Shown here piece after piece: positions 34,363 through 38,102 of a DNA stretch of 38,102 bases. A program made the position numbers and the translations under genes. The notes beneath the pieces are model-generated. The model was given only the letters and a program-made list of their open reading frames with translations. It searched no databases and was not told the origin of the DNA. This DNA is from a virus. Location: positions 1 to 38,102 of the IMG/VR virus record IMGVR_UViG_3300034283_001030; one strand, given 5' to 3'. Positions within the stretch are counted from its first letter, which is position 1; each line of letters opens with the position of its first letter.

Positions 34363-35501
34363 TATACAGTATAGTTAGAGTTAGAGAGCATTGCTTTTAA
34401 ATTTATTGAATTTAATCTTGTCGTTAAAGTATCAGCAACACCTTTTAATGATGCTACAGGTCCTCCACTGTTTGCAGCGAGTTTACAGGCATTAAGCAAT
34501 GTTTTAAGTATGTCTACTATTTCTTCTAGTTGAGCTACAGCAGTATTACCTAAAACTAACTGTTCGTTTGCGTTTTTAGATCCTAGGTATATTTTTCCAG
34601 TTTGCATTATAACTTCTGATGCGTCTAGATTTACACTTAATAAAGAGCTTAGACTAATACTTTTTACAGAGCTTAGTAGTAGGTGATCTTCTGTTGTGTT
34701 GAACACTAACCTACCTGAATTTACAAGTATTTGTTTTCCTGTGTATTGATTTGGGTTAGTTGGGGGATCTGTCTTGTAACTAAAGTAGGTGGTGCTTGAT
34801 GCTACTAAGGGTATATTCTGAGTTGATGTTAAATAAATTGAAGATGGGTCTAAATTAATATCTTCGACAGTTGGTAAGTAGCCAACAGATCCCCTATCTC
34901 CTTGCCCGTTTCTAATTAGTATAATAGGGTCTCCACTATTACTTCCAGTCGACCAAGGTGTTATAGGTTTATCGTTCAAGAGTATCGTAGAACCAAACCT
35001 AATAGAGTTACCTAATCTTCCTTCAAGTACAAAATCACCTTCAAATTTACGTAAGGGTTTAATGTTTGATTTCTCTTTGAAAGTTTTACCTAGAACGATA
35101 TCGCTACTACCATCTTCTACTCTACGTACAGCTCCTGCTTCAGTCTGTGTGTAATCTCTTTGTTGTGACTCGGGAACTTCTGTATTTCTAAAAATGTTAG
35201 GAATTCCGTTGTGGTGATTACTATTCCAAACGTTGATCGGAGTAATATAATAATAAACCTTCTTGTAGTTATTGTTTTGAATATCTGGTGAAGGTAGGGA
35301 GAATATATAGACTAATTCTTCAAGTAGTGGGAAGTTAGAGATGTTTGAAAAATAGGGTTTAGCAAATCCTTTTGATTTGTAATTACCCTTGACAACTTCA
35401 AAATAGATTGATCCAAGTCCGTTATACTCTCCCACATTGGTAAAGTACTTACTTGTATCATCTAATACAACATCCTTAACTACTGCAACTTGAAACTCCA
35501 T
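34362..35501 (-). CDS. Baseplate hub/spike protein, gp5-like without lysozyme domain
   Basis: The 379-residue protein has an N-terminal OB-fold-like region (FQVAVVKDVVLDDTSKYF, then GLGSIYFEVVKG), a central segment with KPLRKFEGDFVLEGRLGNSI typical of gp5-type hub proteins in aquatic phages, and a strand-rich region that may form a spike helix (ILVNSGRLVFNTTEDHLLLS). The C-terminus is a helical tail. The T4 gp5 lysozyme domain is absent, so peptidoglycan degradation must come from another protein. It sits at the start of the baseplate cluster. Confidence 0.82.
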   Translation of the reverse strand: MEFQVAVVKDVVLDDTSKYFTNVGEYNGLGSIYFEVVKGNYKSKGFAKPYFSNISNFPLLEELVYIFSLPSPDIQNNNYKKVYYYITPINVWNSNHHNGIPNIFRNTEVPESQQRDYTQTEAGAVRRVEDGSSDIVLGKTFKEKSNIKPLRKFEGDFVLEGRLGNSIRFGSTILLNDKPITPWSTGSNSGDPIILIRNGQGDRGSVGYLPTVEDINLDPSSIYLTSTQNIPLVASSTTYFSYKTDPPTNPNQYTGKQILVNSGRLVFNTTEDHLLLSSVKSISLSSLLSVNLDASEVIMQTGKIYLGSKNANEQLVLGNTAVAQLEEIVDILKTLLNACKLAANSGGPVASLKGVADTLTTRLNSINLKAMLSNSNYTV

Positions 35502-35836
35502 TACTTATCTTCTTTGATATTGTTAATCTCTTTCATTAACTGTTCTCTCTCCTCATCAGAGATTCCGAATGAGTCTGTAGCAGAGTCTTGATTCTGGAAG
35601 ATACGTTGGATGATAGTTGCAACTTTTACAAGCTGATCATCATTCTTAACCCCGATCTCTAAATATTCCTTAATCAAAGGAACGATCAAAGTAGCATCGC
35701 CGGTATCTTCAATTAGAGGACGTAATTCAGAAATAAGAGTTGAAATCTGCTTCTCTTTCTTCTTCTGATTGTCGTAAATCTCTTCTAGAAGGTCTGCGAA
35801 TTTCTTGTTCTTAAATATTAATTTATCTAAACTCAT
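35501..35836 (-). CDS. Small helical conserved protein
   Basis: The 111-residue protein is a helical bundle or coiled coil (NQKKKEKQISTLISELRPLI, then IVPLIKEYLEIGVKNDDQLV) ending with an acidic SDEEREQLMKEI segment. I recall similar proteins near the hub gene in aquatic T4-like phages; function unknown. A junction motif 14 bases upstream separates it from the sigma-factor gene, so it probably starts the baseplate unit. Confidence 0.8.
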   Translation of the reverse strand: MSLDKLIFKNKKFADLLEEIYDNQKKKEKQISTLISELRPLIEDTGDATLIVPLIKEYLEIGVKNDDQLVKVATIIQRIFQNQDSATDSFGISDEEREQLMKEINNIKEDK

Positions 35837-35850
35837 GAGTAGTCTATTTT

Positions 35851-35859
35851 TTATAAATA
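35851..35859 (-). promoter_or_regulatory. TATTTATAA junction motif
   Basis: Exact motif on the coding strand, 14 bases before the ATG at 35836, in the 37-base gap after the sigma-factor gene. Confidence 0.6.
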
Positions 35860-35873
35860 GAAAGTAGTAAGGT

Positions 35874-36608
35874 TTAGAAGTTTGCGTATCCGTTCTCTAA
35901 GTAGAATGCGTAATGCTTTTTATAGAGATCTCCTAATTCACTAGCTACTTTTGTGATTCTCGGTGTTTTAATATCTACTATCTCCCTGATGTATATGTAT
36001 AGTGCTTTCTTGTTGAAGATCGTAATAAATTCTCTTTTTCTAAAAAGCTCTAAGATAGCATCTGCAATTTGAGCATCTTCATCTTTAGGGAATAGTTCGT
36101 AGATGTTATCTGTACAGTACTTAACGTATATATCTAAAAACTCTGATATTTCATCTACGGGGTGGTAAGTTTGTATGTCTGGACGAGGTGCAGTAGGATC
36201 TACTATATCACCGTATACCACCTCACCGTCTTCTTGTTCTGTATTTAAAGTATCAAGGGACAGTAGTTCCATCCTCTTTTTGTAATTCTTCTGGTTTGAT
36301 GCAATCAAATACCTCTTAGCGACGGTTCCGAAATAAGAATAAGCTTTAGCTCCATTTTCTGGATTAAAGCGGTCGAGTTTGGTTAGTAAGAAGGTGATTA
36401 CTTCGTGTTGAAGATCTTCTAAGTTGGTTTCTTCGGTATAGTAGAACTTAAAAGTATGAATTAAGTTTTGAGTTAATTTAAAGAGAGCGTAATGTATCTC
36501 TTCCCTATATAGTTTATTCCTTTCTGCATAATCATCCGTGTTAACGTATTTAATTATAGCAAGCTCAGTATCGTGAGTGAAATAATTTTTATTCTTCTTC
36601 TCCTCCAT
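35874..36608 (-). CDS. gp55: Late-transcription sigma factor, gp55-like
   Basis: The 244-residue protein contains a sigma-70 region 2-like core around residues 35-110, with DLQHEVITFLLTKLDRFNPE and GAKAYSYFGTVAKRYLIASN, as in gp55 of T4-like phages. It would direct host RNA polymerase to late promoters, in T4 together with gp33 and the sliding clamp. It is longer than T4 gp55 (185); the extra C-terminal region includes an HTH-like RITKVASELGDLYKKHYA. No gp33 is recognised next to it. It overlaps the membrane-anchored small gene by 20 bases. Confidence 0.9.
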   Translation of the reverse strand: MEEKKNKNYFTHDTELAIIKYVNTDDYAERNKLYREEIHYALFKLTQNLIHTFKFYYTEETNLEDLQHEVITFLLTKLDRFNPENGAKAYSYFGTVAKRYLIASNQKNYKKRMELLSLDTLNTEQEDGEVVYGDIVDPTAPRPDIQTYHPVDEISEFLDIYVKYCTDNIYELFPKDEDAQIADAILELFRKREFITIFNKKALYIYIREIVDIKTPRITKVASELGDLYKKHYAFYLENGYANF

Positions 36609-36876
36609 TGGTTAGTTTAAAGTTATTTAATCGTTCTTGAATAACCTTAATTTGTTCGAAAAACCAACCAATCTCATCATCGCTTTCAAATGTACCTTTG
36701 TTGTCTATTTTTTTCAACCGTTCACTACTGTGTTCAATAATCTTAGATAGTTGATCCATGTAGATGAGGTAAGATGCTAAGATGTCTTCTTGCTTCTCAT
36801 TCTTCTTGAGCAAGTTGTAGGTTGTGTAACTTAATACACCCGCTACTAAAATGAGGAGGCTTATTATAATTTCCAT
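36589..36876 (-). CDS. Small membrane-anchored coiled-coil protein
   Basis: The 95-residue protein has an N-terminal transmembrane segment (about residues 2-20) followed by a helical cytoplasmic or periplasmic part with DDEIGWFFEQIKVIQERLN near the end. It overlaps gp55 by 20 bases and shares one base with the HD gene. Position beside gp55 makes one think of gp33, but the membrane anchor argues against it. Function unknown. Confidence 0.8.
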   Translation of the reverse strand: MEIIISLLILVAGVLSYTTYNLLKKNEKQEDILASYLIYMDQLSKIIEHSSERLKKIDNKGTFESDDEIGWFFEQIKVIQERLNNFKLTNGGEEE

Positions 36877-37664
36877 TAGTCAGTAAAGAAATTTGACATC
36901 GCACTTTTCAACCCATCACTTTGAATGTTTGATAGAGCTTTGTTTTTAGCTTGCTGTTGATGCGTTGTTGGATTTTTCTGGGTAGTCTCTTTTGAGATAC
37001 TGAATTGTTTTGATTTTGGCTGCTCTACTGGGTTGATCGTTAATTCAACAACAGAAGACATAAAGTCTGCCTGATGTAAAATATAAGCAATTACAGAACG
37101 TGGCTTGCTCTCTGGCATTCTGGAGATAAGATACGCCTTGTTTGCCTCATCATAGAGACCGTCGTGAGTCCTGATAGCGATCATCTCGTTAAGGGTATAC
37201 CTGATACCAGCTTCCTGAAGTAAGAATAATGAACGGTCTGGAATAGTCATAAAACCAACCTCAGTATTATAAGAATAAATTTCCCCTAAGTTCTTCTTTC
37301 TCCATTCATCCTTTCCAGGTAGGTATAAATCTTGAGTAGAATCTCCCACCTTACCTAAGTCGTGATTAATTGCAGAAAATACTAACTCTTCAATAGTGAA
37401 GGTAGTCATATCGCAACCAAACTTTTCCCAAAGCTTTGCAAAATGCAAGGAGGCTTTAATAACACGGTTAACATGCTCAATATAACCTCCGGGAAAACAG
37501 TTATGGTATTTAGTAGTATGAGCTGCCGGCATGAGGATAAATCTATCCACCCGGTCCTCGTAAAATTTACGAAGATCTTCTTTTCTTGGGGAAGAAATAT
37601 ACTTATCAATATACCCTAAAAACTCTTCCCAATTGGATTGGACTTGTTCTGCTGTCAAATTCAT
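36876..37664 (-). CDS. HD-domain phosphohydrolase
   Basis: I choose the ATG at 37664 (262 residues, MNLTAEQV...) because TTTATAATATG precedes it; a GTG at 37700 would add 12 residues and overlap the upstream gene. Metal ligands of the HD superfamily are visible: His54 and His64 (KYHNCFPGGYIEHVNRV) and His101-Asp102 (INHDLGKVGD). Such enzymes hydrolyse nucleotides or cyclic/alarmone phosphates; the substrate here is unknown. The C-terminal 45 residues are Gln/Lys-rich and probably disordered. Similar HD proteins are often found near gp55 in aquatic T4-like phages. Confidence 0.88.
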   Translation of the reverse strand: MNLTAEQVQSNWEEFLGYIDKYISSPRKEDLRKFYEDRVDRFILMPAAHTTKYHNCFPGGYIEHVNRVIKASLHFAKLWEKFGCDMTTFTIEELVFSAINHDLGKVGDSTQDLYLPGKDEWRKKNLGEIYSYNTEVGFMTIPDRSLFLLQEAGIRYTLNEMIAIRTHDGLYDEANKAYLISRMPESKPRSVIAYILHQADFMSSVVELTINPVEQPKSKQFSISKETTQKNPTTHQQQAKNKALSNIQSDGLKSAMSNFFTD

Positions 37665-37677
37665 ATTATAAAGATAA

Positions 37678-37887
37678 TTACCTATTGCCGGAAAAGCCAC
37701 CTACTTCATTAGAAGTTCTAGGCTCCATTTCAACATACTGTTTGATCTGTTCGAGCTGTTGTTCTGCTCTATCAATAGTATCTAAATAAGATTTAATTGG
37801 TTCCTGTCTTTGTACAACCTGTCTTAATACTTTCAAAGTACTCTCTAATACCTCTACTTTGTTAATTACTTGATCTCTATATCTCAT
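37678..37887 (-). CDS. Small coiled-coil protein
   Basis: The 69-residue product is a helical coiled coil (VINKVEVLESTLKVLRQVVQ, then IDRAEQQLEQIKQYVEME) with a short Gly/Asn tail. It fills the space before the HD gene with a 13-base gap and follows the G-rich leader. I recall similarly sized coiled-coil proteins at this place in related phages. Function unknown. Confidence 0.75.
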   Translation of the reverse strand: MRYRDQVINKVEVLESTLKVLRQVVQRQEPIKSYLDTIDRAEQQLEQIKQYVEMEPRTSNEVGGFSGNR

Positions 37888-37993
37888 ATTATTATATCCC
37901 TTTTATTATTAATCATTATAATCATACCCCTTATATCACCCCTCTTACCCCTTTTATTCCCAACCCCCATGTATAGATGATAAGAACAGAAAA
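37888..37993 (-). promoter_or_regulatory. G-rich leader with possible G-quadruplex
   Basis: This 106-base gap has no gene. On the coding strand it carries runs of 5, 3, 4, 4 and 4 guanines (plus-strand C tracts at 37964-37968, 37959-37961, 37948-37951, 37939-37942 and 37927-37930), with spacers of 2-8 bases. An AT-rich stretch follows up to the ATG at 37887. Such G runs are exceptional in this AT-rich sequence. No clear promoter boxes or terminator hairpin are seen. Confidence 0.55.
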
Positions 37994-38102
37994 TCACAAA
38001 GGCAACTTCTTTTGAGAAAACTCTATAAAATCTTTAAACTTTTTTATAAACAGACACTTTTCATACTCTTCCACCTCGGTAAAATACTCTATTGATAGAT
38101 CA
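37994..38102 (-). CDS. 3' end of an unidentified gene (cut by window)
   Basis: An open frame enters from the right edge and ends at a TGA (37996-37994). The visible 35 residues are charged and aromatic (EYFTEVEEYEKCLFIKKFKD...). The composition is protein-like, and the same strand and spacing as the neighbours support a real C-terminus. Too short for identification. Confidence 0.55.
   Translation of the reverse strand, partial: DLSIEYFTEVEEYEKCLFIKKFKDFIEFSQKKLPL

Noticed and set aside
5478-35859. TATAAATA sites on the plus strand as classic T4 late promoters driving rightward genes
   Set aside because: No credible rightward gene follows any of them; they sit at leftward gene junctions, so a sense-strand function is more likely. 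Antisense RNA remains untested.
36589-36876. Assignment of the 95-residue protein as gp33
   Set aside because: An N-terminal membrane segment is not expected for the gp33 co-activator, and I see no specific gp33 pattern.
37406-37609. Leftward 67-codon frame inside the HD gene
   Set aside because: The HD ligands are encoded in the main frame; this is a shadow.
37665-37700. GTG start for the HD hydrolase
   Set aside because: The ATG at 37664 has a better upstream context and avoids a 23-base overlap with the 69-residue gene; the extension cannot be fully excluded.
1-38102. tRNA genes, CRISPR arrays, insertion sequences, integrase or attachment sites
   Set aside because: No cloverleaf in the few gaps, no regular repeat-spacer pattern, no transposase or recombinase motif, and almost no non-coding space.

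Overview
The window is part of a T4-like (contractile-tailed, Caudoviricetes) phage genome. All convincing genes lie on the minus strand, so the region reads from right to left. It is AT-rich and tightly packed: neighbouring genes usually overlap by 1-20 bases or are separated by fewer than 40. I saw no tRNA genes, CRISPR arrays, insertion sequences or rightward genes. Start codons lack a convincing Shine-Dalgarno sequence, and the one clear signal peptide ends in a 'YSQ'-type cleavage region. Both fit a Bacteroidota (possibly flavobacterial) host, but that is inference. Several proteins resemble families I know from marine and freshwater T4-like phages.

Layout in transcription order (right to left). 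(1) 38102-35501: the 3' end of an unidentified gene, a G-rich leader, a small coiled-coil protein, an HD-domain hydrolase, a membrane-anchored small protein, a gp55-like late sigma factor and a small helical protein. (2) 35501-21555: baseplate and tail genes, comprising a gp5-like hub protein, a conserved helical protein, a small protein, gp25, gp6, a DNRLRE-like beta-sandwich protein, a coiled-coil protein, a 1687-residue tail protein with a LamG-like domain, a conserved tail protein and two paralogous tail proteins. (3) 21549-19365: DNA-processing genes, namely a GIY-YIG nuclease, a zinc-ribbon/TOPRIM primase and a PD-(D/E)XK nuclease. (4) 19344-10740: accessory proteins, including a zincin metallopeptidase, zinc-ribbon and Cys-cluster proteins, a metallophosphoesterase, an SH3-like protein and basic proteins. 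Several start with a short helix ending in [LIV]-x-E, like T4 proteins targeted to and cleaved in the prohead. (5) 10743-10077: an overlapping membrane/signal-peptide pair that may be spanins. (6) 10080-1: DNA packaging and head assembly, comprising terminase large subunit (gp17), portal (gp20), three putative core proteins, prohead protease (gp21), scaffold (gp22-like) and major capsid protein (gp23, cut by the left edge).

How they work together: the gp55-like sigma factor probably directs late transcription of the block. Scaffold, core proteins and portal form the prohead, gp21 matures it, and gp17 packages DNA. The hub, wedge and fibre-like proteins build the contractile baseplate. The best regulatory lead is an AT-rich motif, TATTTATAA on the coding strand, found in many of the few gene junctions that are not overlapped. 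Sheath and tube genes (gp18, gp19), which sit between gp17 and gp20 in T4, are not in this window.
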